A stretch of DNA of 64,000 nucleotides from an uncultured Lutimaribacter sp. GTDB taxonomy: Bacteria; Pseudomonadota; Alphaproteobacteria; Rhodobacterales; Rhodobacteraceae. This document shows positions 44,678-54,593 of the stretch, piece by piece. The notes under the pieces were generated by a model. It had not been told where the DNA came from. It worked only from the letters and a program-made list of their open reading frames with translations, and ran no database searches. Location of the stretch: assembly GCA_913061505.1 (NCBI GenBank), contig CAJXSO010000003.1:1-64000 (forward strand), written 5' to 3'. Both the position numbers and the translations under genes were made by a program. Numbering within the stretch: position 1 is the first letter of the stretch; each line of letters opens with the position of its first letter.

Positions 44678-46189
44678 ATGCTTGATCTTACCTTTGAAAC
44701 GCCCAAGCCCAAGGTCATTGCAGGGGCCAAGCACGACTGGGAGCTGGTGATCGGCATGGAGGTGCATGCCCAGGTTGCCTCGAACGCCAAGCTGTTTTCG
44801 GGCGCCTCGACGCGTTTTGGCGCCGAGCCTAACGCCAATGTGGCCTTTGTGGATGCCGCCATGCCGGGCATGTTGCCCGTGATCAACGAATTCTGCGTGG
44901 CCCAGGCTGTGCGCACAGGGCTGGGGCTGAAGGCCGAGATTAACCTTTGGTCGGCCTTTGACCGCAAAAACTATTTCTACCCCGATCTGCCGCAGGGCTA
45001 CCAGATCAGCCAGCTGTATCACCCCATCGTGGGCGAGGGCGAGATCATCGTCGATATGGGCCCGGGCGTGGCCCGCCGCGTGCGGATCGAGCGGATTCAC
45101 CTTGAACAGGATGCAGGCAAGTCGATCCACGATATGGACCCGGCCATGTCTTTTGTGGATTTGAACCGCACCGGCGTGGCGCTGATGGAGATCGTCAGCC
45201 GCCCCGATATTCGCGGCCCCGAAGAGGCCGCCGCCTATGTGACCAAGCTGCGCCAGATCCTGCGCTATCTGGGCACCTGCGATGGCAATATGCAAAATGG
45301 CAACTTGCGCGCCGATGTGAACGTATCGATCTGCCTGCCCGGCGCCTACGAGCGTTTCCAGGAAACCGGCGATTTCAGCCATTTGGGCACGCGCTGCGAG
45401 ATCAAGAATATGAACTCGATGCGCTTTATTCAGCAGGCGATTGAATACGAGGCGCGCCGCCAGATCGCAATTGTCGAGGCCGGTGGCGAGGTTGTGCAAG
45501 AAACCCGCCTTTATGACCCCGACAAGGGGGAAACACGCTCGATGCGCAGCAAGGAAGAGGCGCATGATTACCGCTATTTCCCCGACCCCGATTTGCTGCC
45601 CTTGGAAATAGAACAGGCATGGGTTGATGATATTGCCGCCAGCCTGCCGGAATTGCCCGATGCCAAAAAGGCGCGTTTCGTGCTGCAAATGGGCCTGTCG
45701 GAATATGATGCCAGCGTGCTGACCGCCGAGGTGCAAAACGCCGATTATTTCGAGGCCGTCGCCGAAGGGCGCGATGGCAAGATGGCGGCCAACTGGGTGA
45801 TCAACGAGCTGTTTGGCCGCCTGAAAAAAGATGATCGCGACATTGCCGACAGCCCGGTTTCGCCGCAGCAATTGGGCGGAATCATCGATCTGATCGCCAA
45901 GGGCGATATTTCCGGCAAGATCGCCAAAGACCTGTTTGAAATCGTCTATACCGAAGGCGGCGACCCGGCACAGATTGTCGAGGCGCGCGGGATGAAACAG
46001 GTGACAGATACCGGCGCAATCGAGGCGGCCGTAGACGCCATTATCGCTGCCAACCCGGCGCAGGTGGAAAAGGCCCAGCAAAACCCCAAACTGGCAGGCT
46101 GGTTTGTGGGGCAGGTGATGAAAGCCACCGGCGGCAAGGCCAACCCGGCGGCTGTAAACCAGATCGTCAGCCAGAAACTGGGCCTTTAA
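44678..46189 (+). CDS. gatB: Asp-tRNA(Asn)/Glu-tRNA(Gln) amidotransferase subunit B
   Basis: A 503-residue GatB. The N-terminal [14 protein letters not shown] and [16 protein letters not shown] are the kinase-domain signatures (activating misacylated Glu/Asp on tRNA). [18 protein letters not shown] follows, and the C-terminal tail domain (YqeY-like) ends with [16 protein letters not shown]. It works with GatA and GatC, which are not in this window. ggggg precedes the start. Confidence 0.97.
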   Translation: MLDLTFETPKPKVIAGAKHDWELVIGMEVHAQVASNAKLFSGASTRFGAEPNANVAFVDAAMPGMLPVINEFCVAQAVRTGLGLKAEINLWSAFDRKNYFYPDLPQGYQISQLYHPIVGEGEIIVDMGPGVARRVRIERIHLEQDAGKSIHDMDPAMSFVDLNRTGVALMEIVSRPDIRGPEEAAAYVTKLRQILRYLGTCDGNMQNGNLRADVNVSICLPGAYERFQETGDFSHLGTRCEIKNMNSMRFIQQAIEYEARRQIAIVEAGGEVVQETRLYDPDKGETRSMRSKEEAHDYRYFPDPDLLPLEIEQAWVDDIAASLPELPDAKKARFVLQMGLSEYDASVLTAEVQNADYFEAVAEGRDGKMAANWVINELFGRLKKDDRDIADSPVSPQQLGGIIDLIAKGDISGKIAKDLFEIVYTEGGDPAQIVEARGMKQVTDTGAIEAAVDAIIAANPAQVEKAQQNPKLAGWFVGQVMKATGGKANPAAVNQIVSQKLGL

Positions 46190-46206
46190 GCGCCTGGAAA
46201 TACGCT

Positions 46207-46242
46207 AAAAACCCCCGTGGGCCCGGGCCTGCGGGGGTTTTT
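46207..46242 (+). terminator. Terminator of gatB
   Basis: aaaaaccccc and gggggttttt are perfectly complementary around a 16-base loop, just after the gatB stop codon. Confidence 0.9.
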
Positions 46243-46273
46243 ATTGGCCCGCTCCCGCAGTTTCTGTGGCGCA

Positions 46274-46302
46274 TAAAAAAACCCGCCTGCAGCGCAGGCG
46301 GG
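46274..46302 (-). terminator. Terminator of rpsO
   Basis: On the minus strand the stem cccgcctgc / gcaggcggg is followed by TTTTTTT, 27 bases after the rpsO stop. It faces the gatB terminator. Confidence 0.9.
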
Positions 46303-46328
46303 CCATTTTGCCAACAGGCCTTTTCCGC

Positions 46329-46598
46329 TTAGCGGCGGATGCCCAAACGCTGGATCAGCGACTGGTAGCGTGCCTCGTCTTTTGCTTTCAGATAGTCCAG
46401 CAGCTTACGGCGCTGGGCCACCATCATCAGCAGGCCGCGGCGGCCGTGGTTGTCTTTTTTGTGGGTTTTGAAGTGCTCGGTCAGCGTGGTGATGCGCGAG
46501 GTCAGGATGGCAACCTGAACTTCGGGCGAACCGGTGTCACCTTCTTTGGTGGCGAATTCGGCGATGACGCGGGCTTTTTCTTCAACAGTGATCGACAT
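46329..46598 (-). CDS. rpsO: 30S ribosomal protein S15
   Basis: An 89-residue S15, the normal length. [17 protein letters not shown] and [20 protein letters not shown] are the conserved 16S-binding helices. aaaggagatccc precedes ATG 46598. The usual rpsO-pnp gene pair is broken here. Confidence 0.97.
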   Translation of the reverse strand: MSITVEEKARVIAEFATKEGDTGSPEVQVAILTSRITTLTEHFKTHKKDNHGRRGLLMMVAQRRKLLDYLKAKDEARYQSLIQRLGIRR

Positions 46599-46736
46599 CG
46601 GGATCTCCTTTATTTGAGGGTTACGGGCGCAAGCCGGGATGTCGTCCAGCAAGGTCCAAAACCGTGCAGATTCCTGCAGCGGATGCGGGCGTATAGGGGA
46701 AAACCACCGCAAAGAAAAGGGGGTTTTCCCGCAGCC

Positions 46737-48080
46737 CTAGCGCGCGCGTAGCAGTTTCAGCACATCTTGGCTGGGAAATCCATCAGGCGCCACGCCTGCC
46801 GCGGTTTGAAAGGCGCGAATGGCCGCCACGGTATTGGGCCCGATGATGCCATCGATTTTCTCTACCGCAAAGCCGCGCTGTTGCAGGCGGCGCTGCATTT
46901 CCAGCCGCTCGTCATAGCTAAGCGCGGCATAGCCCCGCGGCCATGGCGCCACAAATTCGCCCCCGCCTTTGATGCGATCAGACAAATGCCCAACCCCCAT
47001 CACATAGGCGGTCGAGTTGTTGTAGCGCGTGATCACGGTGAAATTGTCAAAGATCATAAAGGCCGGGCCCTTTAGCCCCGCAGGCAGCAAGATAGAGGCC
47101 GGGCCATGGTTGCGCGGCGCACGCCCCGCCATATCGGTGATGCCCATTTGCGCCCATTGGGCCGGGCTGCGTTTTATCTTGCGGCTGGCCAGATTGGCAT
47201 CAAACCCTGCGGGCAAGCGCACCTCGATGCCCCAGGGCTGGCCCTTTTGCCAGCCATGGCGCTGCAAATATGCGGCGGTCGAGGCCAGGGCATCGGTGGG
47301 ATCGTCAGACCAGATATCGCGCTTGCCATCACCGGTGAAATCCACGGCATAGGCCAGATACGAGGTAGGAATGAACTGGGTATGCCCCATGGCCCCGGCC
47401 CACGAGCCCTTCATCGCGCGCGGCTGCACATCGCCCGATTGCAAGATCTGCAATGCGGCGAACAGCTGTTTTTCAAAAAAGGCCCCACGCCGCCCATCAA
47501 AGGCCAGGGTGGCCAGGGCCTCGATCACATCCAGCGTGCCGCGCCGTTCACCATAGGCGGTTTCCATGCCCCACACGGCCAAAACCACCTCTTTCTCCAC
47601 GCCATAGGCGCGTTCGATCTGGCTTAGAATGCGGCCATGGCGGGCCAGAGCGGCCTTGCCGTTTTTCACCCGCACGGGGCTGGCGGCGCTGTCTAGGTAA
47701 TCCCAGATCTGGCGTTTGAATTCGGCCTGGTTGCGGTCGTTTTTCACGATGGATGCGTTGTAGCGAATGCCGCTAAAGGCCGCTTGTGCCACATCGGGGC
47801 GTATGCCCTTGGCCACCACTTGTGCCTTATAGCGGGCCAGCCAGCCCTGGAATGCGCGGTCTTTGGCGCCCATGCTGGCGGTGTTTGCGGGCGGCTGTGC
47901 GTTCAATGTGGCGGGGCGTTCGATGGGGCGGGGCGATGTGGCAATCACCCCGCTGGCGCCTGTGGCCTGTGGGCTGGGGCGTGCCTCGGGCCGTGGGGAT
48001 TGCGCCACGGGGCTGGCTATGGCTGGGCCAGATAGGGCGATCCATAGGCCCGCAAAAAGCGGGGTCAAAACTGTCAGCAT
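46737..48080 (-). CDS. Lytic murein transglycosylase (MltB type) with peptidoglycan-binding domain
   Basis: A 447-residue exported enzyme that cleaves peptidoglycan glycan strands. The signal peptide ends GPAIAS. The catalytic Glu lies in WGMETAYGERRG, with MGHTQFIPTSYLAYA and GDGKRDIWS typical of family 3 (MltB/SLT_2). A C-terminal PG-binding domain (RLQQRGFAVEKIDGIIGPNT) follows. ATG 48080 is chosen for the signal peptide; the in-frame extension to 48137 is not needed. Confidence 0.94.
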   Translation of the reverse strand: MLTVLTPLFAGLWIALSGPAIASPVAQSPRPEARPSPQATGASGVIATSPRPIERPATLNAQPPANTASMGAKDRAFQGWLARYKAQVVAKGIRPDVAQAAFSGIRYNASIVKNDRNQAEFKRQIWDYLDSAASPVRVKNGKAALARHGRILSQIERAYGVEKEVVLAVWGMETAYGERRGTLDVIEALATLAFDGRRGAFFEKQLFAALQILQSGDVQPRAMKGSWAGAMGHTQFIPTSYLAYAVDFTGDGKRDIWSDDPTDALASTAAYLQRHGWQKGQPWGIEVRLPAGFDANLASRKIKRSPAQWAQMGITDMAGRAPRNHGPASILLPAGLKGPAFMIFDNFTVITRYNNSTAYVMGVGHLSDRIKGGGEFVAPWPRGYAALSYDERLEMQRRLQQRGFAVEKIDGIIGPNTVAAIRAFQTAAGVAPDGFPSQDVLKLLRAR

Positions 48081-48227
48081 TGCTCGGCCTGTTGTTTTAT
48101 TATGCCCGCATGCTACCCCGAATGTAGGCACCTTCAAAGAACCCTTTCGGATGGGCGGCGCAGTTTCGCCAATGGCTGCGCCAATGGTGCGCTACTGGCG
48201 CCTAAACTGGGCCTGGTTAAAATGGGC

Positions 48228-50501
48228 TTAGCTGCGGCGGCTGCGTTTGATCTTGGCTTTGATCTTTGCCGATTTCTTGACCGATTGCACCTGTTTGCGC
48301 CGTGCGGGTTTGCCGCGCCCGCGGCCCCGCCCGCCGCCGCCCGGCCCGTGGCTGATGGCCTCGCCCGCCAGTTCCAGCAGCTCTAGCGCCACACCGCCGG
48401 TGACGGGGGCGGCCTCGACCAGTTTGACCAAAACGCGCTGGCCGAGGCCAATGGTCAGCCCGCTGTCTGCGCCGGTCAGCACGCCGGCATCGGCATCGAA
48501 ATGGAAATATTCACGCCCCAGGTTGCGCATGGGGATAATCCCATCGGCGCCGGTTTCATCCAGTTTTACAAACACGCCAAATTTGGCAATGCCGCTGATT
48601 TTGCCGGTAAATTCCGCGCCAATGCGATCGGATAGGAAGGCGGCCAGATACCTGTCGGTTGTGTCACGTTCGGCCAGCATGGCGCGGCGTTCGGTATCGC
48701 TGATATGGGTGGCGGTGTGTTCCAGCCTTTCGATATCAACAGCGGTCAATCCGTCATCGCCCCAGCCATGGCTGGCAATCAGGGCGCGATGCACCACCAG
48801 ATCGGCATAGCGGCGGATGGGCGAGGTGAAATGCGCATAGGCGCGCAGGGCCAGCCCGAAATGGCCAAAATTGGTGGGGCTGTAATAGGCCTGCGTCATG
48901 GCGCGCAGGGTGGAAAGGTTGATGAGATCGTTGAAATCGCTGCCAGCCGCCTGCGCCAAAAGGCGGTTTAAATGCGCGGTCTGCAGCACCTGCCCCTTGG
49001 CCAGGGTAAAGCCCGCGCTGCCCGCGGTTTCGCGCAGCGCATCCAGCTTTTCGGGGCTTGGTTCTTCGTGCACCCGAAACAGCAGGGGGGTTTTACGCTT
49101 TATCAGCTCTTCTGCCGCGGCCACATTGGCCAGCACCATGAATTCCTCGATCAGCCGGTGGGCATCGAGGCGTTCGGTGAAATTGACCGATTGCACCTGC
49201 CCTTCGGCTGTCAGCACCACCTTGCGTTCGGGCAGATCCAGCGCCAGGGGCTGGCGGCGTTCGCGCGCGGCCACAAGGGCGCGGTAGGCGGCGTAAAGGG
49301 GCGCAATAACCGGCGCCACCAGCGGCGCGGTTTTTTCGTTGGGCTGGCCATCTTGTGCGGCTTGCACCTCTTCATAGGTCAGCGATGCGGCCGATCGCAT
49401 CAGCCCGCGTTGAAAGCGGTGCCCCAGCTTGGTGCCATCGGCGGCAATTTTCATGCGCACGGCAATACAGGCACGCGGCACCCCTTCGTGCAGCGAGCAC
49501 AGATCGCCCGACAGCCTGTCGGGCAGCATGGGCACCACCCGATCTGGGAAATAGGCCGAGTTGCCGCGCTTGCGCGCCTCGATATCCAGGGGCCTGCCGG
49601 GGCGCACGTAATGGGCCACATCGGCAATAGCCACCCACAGAATATGGCCGCCGGGGTTGGCCGGGTCGTCATCGGGGTGGGCATAGCAGGCATCATCGTG
49701 ATCGCGCGCATCCCAGGGATCGATCGTAACCAGCGGCATATCGCGCATGTCAACGCGCCCGGCCAGCCCGGCGGGCTTTTGCGCATCGGCCTCGGCCAGG
49801 ACATCATCGGGAAACGCATCGGGGATGGCGTGCTGGTGAATGGCAATCAGCGATACCGCCTTGGGCGCGCTGGGGTTGCCAAGGCGGGTGATAATACGCG
49901 CGCGGGGCAGGCCCATGCGGGCGCGCGGGCCTGATTGCTGGGCCTCTACCAATTCGCCATCGCGGGCCTCGGCCTCGGCGCCGGGGGGCACCAGCCATTC
50001 TTTGGCATTGCCCTTGTCGATGGGCACGATGCGCCCGCCTTCGTGGCCCTTGCGAAAGATGCCCAAAATCTTTTGTGGGTTGTGCCCGATTCGGCGGATC
50101 AGCCGCGCCTGATATTGGTGGTCATCGGCCTGCACCTCGCTTACGCGGGCCAGCAGCCTGTCGCCCGGGGCAAGGGCCGGATCGCCGGGGCTGGGCAGCA
50201 CCATCAGCACGGGCGCGGGCGCCTCGCCCTGCCATTCCATGGGCGCGGCCAGCAATTCGCCATCATCGGTGGTGCCGGTGATGGTAATCACGGAAACGGG
50301 GGGCAATTTATCGGGGCTGCGATAGGTTTTGCTGCGCTTGGCCAAATGGCCCTCGGCCTCGAGCTCTTTTAGCAGGCGCTTTAGATCGATGCGCGCAGCA
50401 CCTTTGATGCCAAAAGCCTTGGCAATATCACGTTTCGCGGTCAGGGTCGGGTTTTCGGAAATCCAGTTTAGAATTTCCTCTTTGGTGGGCAGCTGGCTCA
50501 T
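48228..50501 (-). CDS. rnr: Ribonuclease R
   Basis: A 757-residue exoribonuclease of the RNB family. It has an N-terminal winged-helix region, cold-shock domains, the RNB core with TIDPWDARDHDDACY (the metal-binding aspartates), and a C-terminal S1 domain followed by a very basic tail (KKSAKIKAKIKRSRRS). It degrades structured RNA in rRNA and mRNA turnover. The gene is divergent from nspC. Confidence 0.96.
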   Translation of the reverse strand: MSQLPTKEEILNWISENPTLTAKRDIAKAFGIKGAARIDLKRLLKELEAEGHLAKRSKTYRSPDKLPPVSVITITGTTDDGELLAAPMEWQGEAPAPVLMVLPSPGDPALAPGDRLLARVSEVQADDHQYQARLIRRIGHNPQKILGIFRKGHEGGRIVPIDKGNAKEWLVPPGAEAEARDGELVEAQQSGPRARMGLPRARIITRLGNPSAPKAVSLIAIHQHAIPDAFPDDVLAEADAQKPAGLAGRVDMRDMPLVTIDPWDARDHDDACYAHPDDDPANPGGHILWVAIADVAHYVRPGRPLDIEARKRGNSAYFPDRVVPMLPDRLSGDLCSLHEGVPRACIAVRMKIAADGTKLGHRFQRGLMRSAASLTYEEVQAAQDGQPNEKTAPLVAPVIAPLYAAYRALVAARERRQPLALDLPERKVVLTAEGQVQSVNFTERLDAHRLIEEFMVLANVAAAEELIKRKTPLLFRVHEEPSPEKLDALRETAGSAGFTLAKGQVLQTAHLNRLLAQAAGSDFNDLINLSTLRAMTQAYYSPTNFGHFGLALRAYAHFTSPIRRYADLVVHRALIASHGWGDDGLTAVDIERLEHTATHISDTERRAMLAERDTTDRYLAAFLSDRIGAEFTGKISGIAKFGVFVKLDETGADGIIPMRNLGREYFHFDADAGVLTGADSGLTIGLGQRVLVKLVEAAPVTGGVALELLELAGEAISHGPGGGGRGRGRGKPARRKQVQSVKKSAKIKAKIKRSRRS

Positions 50502-50602
50502 ACTTGGCCCCTATCACAGGGATTGGCGCGCGTCATTGGGAAAGATTGGCCCTTTGCACAGCCAGGTTTTGCCGGGCAATGGCGTTTTTACAAAGTTTTT
50601 TC

Positions 50603-50631
50603 TTGAGTTGTGCCCCCACAGGCCCTATCTG
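50603..50631 (+). promoter_or_regulatory. Sigma-70-type promoter of nspC
   Basis: TTGAGT (50603-50608) and TATCTG (50626-50631) are 17 bases apart, about 50 bases before the nspC start codon. Confidence 0.55.
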
Positions 50632-50681
50632 CGCGCTCTGTTGCCTTTCCTGCCAACTGGCCCGGATGATTGGGGGAAGAT

Positions 50682-51779
50682 ATGCTAAAAACGCCTTACT
50701 ACCTTGTCGACAAGGCGCTGTTGTTACCCAACATGGAAAAAATTGCCTGGCTGCGCGAACAGTCGGGTGCAAAATCTTTGTTGGCATTGAAATGCTTTGC
50801 CACATGGTCGGTTTTCGATTTCATGAGCGACTATATGGATGGCACCACCTCGTCGTCTTTGTTCGAGGTAAAACTGGGGCGCGAGAAATTTCCCGGTGAA
50901 ACCCATGCCTATTCGGTGGCCTGGGCTGATGATGAAATGCCCCAGGTTTTGGCAAATTCGGATAAGGTTATTTTCAACACCGCCGCGCAATTGCGGCGTT
51001 TCGAGCAGATCAGCCGCGGGCACAAGCGCGGGCTGCGGGTAAACCCCGGTGTTTCGACATCCAGTTTCGATCTGGCCGATCCCGCCCGCCCCTATAGCCG
51101 CTTGGGCGAACATGCGCCCGAGGTGATTGAGCCTGTGTTGGGGCTGGTTTCTGGGTTTATGTTCCACAACAATTGCGAAAACGCCGATTTTCAGCGCTTT
51201 GATGCAATGTTGGGCATGATCGAACAGCGCTTTGGCCATCTGATCCGCCAGATGGAGTGGATCAGCCTGGGCGGGGGTATCCACTTTACCGGCGAGGGCT
51301 ATCCGCTGGACAAGCTGGCCGAGCGATTGAAGCGCTTTGCCGGGCAGAACGAGGTGCAGGTGTATCTAGAGCCGGGCGAAGCCGCCATCACCAAATCTAC
51401 CACGCTGGAAGTGACGGTGCTGGATACGCTGAACAACGGCAAAAACCTGGCCATCGTGGATAGCAGCATAGAGGCCCATATGCTGGATCTGCTGATTTAC
51501 CGCGAAAGCGCCAAAATCGCGCCCAATACTGGCCCGCACCAGTGGATGGTATGCGGAAAATCCTGCCTTGCAGGCGATATCTTTGGCGAATTCAATTTCG
51601 AGCAGCCCCTGCAGCCCGGTGACAGGCTGAGCATCCAAGATGCAGGTGGTTACACAATGGTTAAAAAGAACTGGTTTAACGGCGTGCAGATGCCGGGCAT
51701 TGCCCTGCGCGAATTGGATGGCACCGTGCGTTTGGTGCAATCTTTCGACTATGCCGATTTTTCCGCCGCCCTGTCATAG
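50682..51779 (+). CDS. nspC: Carboxynorspermidine decarboxylase
   Basis: A 365-residue PLP enzyme of the alanine-racemase-fold group. TPYYLVDKALLLPNMEKI opens the barrel, LLALKCFATWSVFDFMSDY carries the PLP lysine, and GLVSGFMFHNNCENADF, SLGGGIHFTGEGYPLD and MVCGKSCLAGDIFGEF contain other active-site residues. It decarboxylates carboxynorspermidine or carboxyspermidine in the alternative polyamine route. The start at 50682 has ggggga upstream. The dehydrogenase that makes its substrate is encoded next. Confidence 0.93.
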   Translation: MLKTPYYLVDKALLLPNMEKIAWLREQSGAKSLLALKCFATWSVFDFMSDYMDGTTSSSLFEVKLGREKFPGETHAYSVAWADDEMPQVLANSDKVIFNTAAQLRRFEQISRGHKRGLRVNPGVSTSSFDLADPARPYSRLGEHAPEVIEPVLGLVSGFMFHNNCENADFQRFDAMLGMIEQRFGHLIRQMEWISLGGGIHFTGEGYPLDKLAERLKRFAGQNEVQVYLEPGEAAITKSTTLEVTVLDTLNNGKNLAIVDSSIEAHMLDLLIYRESAKIAPNTGPHQWMVCGKSCLAGDIFGEFNFEQPLQPGDRLSIQDAGGYTMVKKNWFNGVQMPGIALRELDGTVRLVQSFDYADFSAALS

Positions 51780-51856
51780 GGGCGGTGGCCGCCCATATGG
51801 GCACAGCCATGGCGCCCAAGGGCGCAGATGAACAGCGGTAACCCCAAGGAGGTTTG

Positions 51857-51865
51857 ATGGGTTAA
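51857..51865 (+). CDS. Minimal ORF (Met-Gly-stop) before the carboxynorspermidine dehydrogenase start
   Basis: A strong ribosome binding site aaggagg (51846-51852) is followed four bases later by ATG GGT TAA, and the next three bases are the ATG of the large gene in the same frame. The spacing of the site to the first ATG is short (4 bases) and to the second is long (13). Ribosomes might start on the short ORF and restart, or skip it. It may also be a chance result of a stop mutation behind an older start. Confidence 0.45.
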   Translation: MG

Positions 51866-53113
51866 ATGAAAAAGAACGTTCTCATCATCGGCGCAGGTGG
51901 CGTCGCTCAGGTCGTGGCGCATAAATGCGCGCAAAACAACGATGTGCTGGGGGATATTCATATCGCCAGCCGGACGCTTTCGAAATGCGAGGCGATCCTT
52001 GAGTCGGTCCATGAAAAAGGCGCGATGAAGCAGCAGGGCGTTCTGCAGGCGCATCAGGTGGATGCCATGGACAGTGCCGCCGTGGCCGCGCTGATCGGCA
52101 AAACGGGCGCGCAAATTGTTATCAACGTGGGCTCGGCCTTTGTGAATATGACGGTGCTGGATGCCTGTATCGAAACGGGTGCCGCCTATATTGACACCGC
52201 CATTCACGAAGACCCCACCAAAATTTGCGAAACCCCGCCTTGGTATGCCAATTACGAATGGAAAAAGCGCGATCTTTGCGCCGAAAAGGGCATTACCGCG
52301 ATTTTGGGCGCAGGGTTTGACCCAGGCGTGGTGAATGCCTTTGCGCGGTTTGCCATCGACGAATATATGGACGAGGTGAAATCGATCGATATCGTCGATA
52401 TCAATGCCGGCAGTCATGGCAAATATTTTGCCACCAACTTTGACCCCGAGATCAATTTCCGCGAATTCACCGGCGTCGTCTACTACTGGGAAGACCAGCA
52501 GTGGAAAGAAAAGAAAATGTTTGAAACCGGCCGCGATTGGGATCTGCCGGTGGTGGGCACCTGCCGCGCTTACCAATCTGGCCATGACGAGGTGCATTCG
52601 CTGGCCACCAACTATCCGCAGGCAGATGTGCGGTTTTGGATGGGCTTTGGCGAGCATTACATCAATGTTTTCACCGTGCTGCAAAACCTGGGCCTGCTGT
52701 CCGAGCAGCCTGTGAAAACCGCCGAAGGGCTAGAAGTGGTGCCGCTAAAGGTGGTGAAGGCCGTGCTGCCCGACCCCAGCAGCCTGGCCCCCAATTACAC
52801 CGGCAAAACCTGTATTGGTGATCTGGTGAAAGGCGTCAAAGACGGCAAAGAGGTCGAGGTGTTTGTCTATAACGTCGCCGATCACAAAGAGGCGTATTTA
52901 GAGGTGGGCAGCCAAGGCATCAGCTATACCGCAGGCGTGCCGCCCGTGGCTGCGGCCATGCTGGTGGCCACCGGCGAATGGGATGCCAAAACCATGCGCA
53001 ACGTCGAAGAGCTGGATCCAAAGCCATTCTTTAGCGTGCTTGATCGCATCGGCCTGCCCACCCGCGTATTGGAAGGCGGCCTGGGCGGCACTGACAAGGC
53101 GTGGAACGCCTAA
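51866..53113 (+). CDS. Carboxynorspermidine synthase (saccharopine dehydrogenase-like)
   Basis: A 415-residue NAD(P)-dependent reductive enzyme. The Rossmann motif VLIIGAGGVAQVVAHKCAQN opens the chain. DTAIHEDPTKIC, ILGAGFDPGVVNAFARFA and DINAGSHGKYFATNFDPE are typical of the saccharopine-dehydrogenase-like carboxy(nor)spermidine dehydrogenases. It condenses aspartate semialdehyde with a diamine, and NspC upstream then decarboxylates the product. The two genes are in the same direction, 86 bases apart. Confidence 0.93.
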   Translation: MKKNVLIIGAGGVAQVVAHKCAQNNDVLGDIHIASRTLSKCEAILESVHEKGAMKQQGVLQAHQVDAMDSAAVAALIGKTGAQIVINVGSAFVNMTVLDACIETGAAYIDTAIHEDPTKICETPPWYANYEWKKRDLCAEKGITAILGAGFDPGVVNAFARFAIDEYMDEVKSIDIVDINAGSHGKYFATNFDPEINFREFTGVVYYWEDQQWKEKKMFETGRDWDLPVVGTCRAYQSGHDEVHSLATNYPQADVRFWMGFGEHYINVFTVLQNLGLLSEQPVKTAEGLEVVPLKVVKAVLPDPSSLAPNYTGKTCIGDLVKGVKDGKEVEVFVYNVADHKEAYLEVGSQGISYTAGVPPVAAAMLVATGEWDAKTMRNVEELDPKPFFSVLDRIGLPTRVLEGGLGGTDKAWNA

Positions 53114-53133
53114 AGCGCGACGGAAACCTTACC

Positions 53134-53164
53134 CAAAGGCCCGCCCGATGTGGCGGGCCTTTTG
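53134..53164 (+). terminator. Terminator of the nspC operon
   Basis: aaaggcccgcc and ggcgggccttt are perfectly complementary around a six-base loop, 20 bases after the stop codon. Confidence 0.88.
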
Positions 53165-53239
53165 CGTTTGGGCTGGCCTTGCGGGGCCCGTGCCCCTAGC
53201 ATCACGGGGCAGGTTTGGTGTTTGCTTGGTGCTTTGGCT

Positions 53240-54541
53240 ATGGTCCAGATTTATCCGGTGTTGATTTGCAATAGCGCAGATGCGGGGCTGTGGCCCATGG
53301 CGCGCGCCGCCTGCCCCGATATTTTCGCCCCGCTTTTTCAGGGCCGCAGCGCGTTTCAGAATGCAGCGCAGGCCTTTCGTGGTCCGCAAATGGCGCGGCC
53401 ATTGGTGGTGGTGGCCATGGCGCATCGGTTCCTGGCCCTTGGTCAATTGGCGGCACTGGGGATCGAGCCGGCCGATATCTTGGCCTTGCCCAGCCTGCCA
53501 GATCGCTCCACCGCCCTTGGGCTGGCGGCGCTGCACCTGCAGGCGCGCGCTGGCGCCGAGGTGGGGCTGCTGGCGCTGCCCCTGGCCGGTGCCCTGCCCC
53601 AGCTTGATGGCGTGGCGCAGGCCGTGCAGCGGGCGGTGCCAGATATTTTGCAGGGCGAGATTGGGCAATTTTGCGCAGGCACGCAGGGTGACACGGGGCT
53701 GTGTTTTGGCACGGTCGGCCGCATTGTGCAGCTGTTGCAGCACCATGCGGGCACAGAAATGGGGGCGTGGGGTGCCGCCCTTGCAGCTGCGCGGCGCGAT
53801 CTGGCCTTTACCTGCCTTGATGAGTGCATGGCAGTGGCTGATGCGGCGCCGCTGGCACAGGCGCTGGGCGATCTGCCAAATTGGCCCCTGCCTGGTGCCC
53901 AGGGCGGGGTGCATGCCAGCTGGCAGGGCCTGCGCCGGCATTTGGGGGAAGATGCGCAGGCGGTGGCCATGTCGGGGCCTGTCACCGCGCTTGACTGCCG
54001 TGATTGCCTGCTGGTGGCGGGCGATCCGGGCCAGCCGCTGGTGGCGATTGGGCTGGACAATATGCTGGCGGTGGCGCTGCCTGATGGGGTGCTGGTGGCC
54101 CCGCTTGGGCCTGATGGTGCGGGCGGTGCATCGGCGGGGCCCACGGGCCGCCAGCCACTGGCAGTGCCACTGCCAGTGCAAGCCCAGCCGCCCCGCCGCA
54201 CCGACAGGCCCTGGGGCTGGTTTGAAACCCTGGCCCAAGGCCCGCGCTTTGCCGTGCGGCGCGTGGTGCTGCACCCCGGCGCCCAAATGGGGCTGCACAG
54301 CCACCAGTTTTGCGCCGAGCATTGGGTGGTGGTGGCCGGCACTGCACAGCTGCGGCTGGATTACACCACGCAACTGCTGCCCGAGGGGCAGGCCGCCTAT
54401 GCGCCGGCGGGCACAGTGCACCAGCTGGCCAACCCCGGCAAACTGCCCCTGACCCTGATCGAGCTGCGCACCGGCGCCCATTTGGAGCAAGACGATATCT
54501 TGCGCTACGACATCGCCCCACCGCCCCTGCCGGGGCCATAA
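53240..54541 (+). CDS. Degenerate mannose-1-phosphate guanylyltransferase / mannose-6-phosphate isomerase-like protein
   Basis: A 433-residue protein laid out like type II ManC/AlgA. In active enzymes the N-terminus has P-V-I-L-x-G-G-x-G-T-R-L-W-P-L-S-R. Here residues 6-22 read [17 protein letters not shown], so the glycines, Thr and Arg of the nucleotide signature are lost, and the usual PKQF lysine region reads PDIF. The C-terminal cupin part is well kept: [17 protein letters not shown] (metal His and Glu), [10 protein letters not shown] and DDILRYD, although the final YGR is missing. It probably retains at most the isomerase or a binding role. The start at 53240 gives the family N-terminus; a 453-residue ORF on the other strand is a shadow. 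Confidence 0.75.
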   Translation: MVQIYPVLICNSADAGLWPMARAACPDIFAPLFQGRSAFQNAAQAFRGPQMARPLVVVAMAHRFLALGQLAALGIEPADILALPSLPDRSTALGLAALHLQARAGAEVGLLALPLAGALPQLDGVAQAVQRAVPDILQGEIGQFCAGTQGDTGLCFGTVGRIVQLLQHHAGTEMGAWGAALAAARRDLAFTCLDECMAVADAAPLAQALGDLPNWPLPGAQGGVHASWQGLRRHLGEDAQAVAMSGPVTALDCRDCLLVAGDPGQPLVAIGLDNMLAVALPDGVLVAPLGPDGAGGASAGPTGRQPLAVPLPVQAQPPRRTDRPWGWFETLAQGPRFAVRRVVLHPGAQMGLHSHQFCAEHWVVVAGTAQLRLDYTTQLLPEGQAAYAPAGTVHQLANPGKLPLTLIELRTGAHLEQDDILRYDIAPPPLPGP

Positions 54542-54593
54542 TTGTGCCCCATTTTGGGGGGCATATGGCGGGTGTTCAGTTTGGTTGGTTTTG

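Noticed and set aside
44657-46081. A 474-codon minus-strand ORF opposite gatB
   Set aside because: The plus strand is unmistakable GatB; the antisense protein is His/Gly-rich with no motif.
53129-54490. A 453-codon ORF on the minus strand opposite the ManC-like gene
   Set aside because: Its protein is low in hydrophobic core residues and rich in Gln, Arg, His and Gly, as expected of an antisense shadow of GC-rich code. The plus strand has a clear cupin domain.
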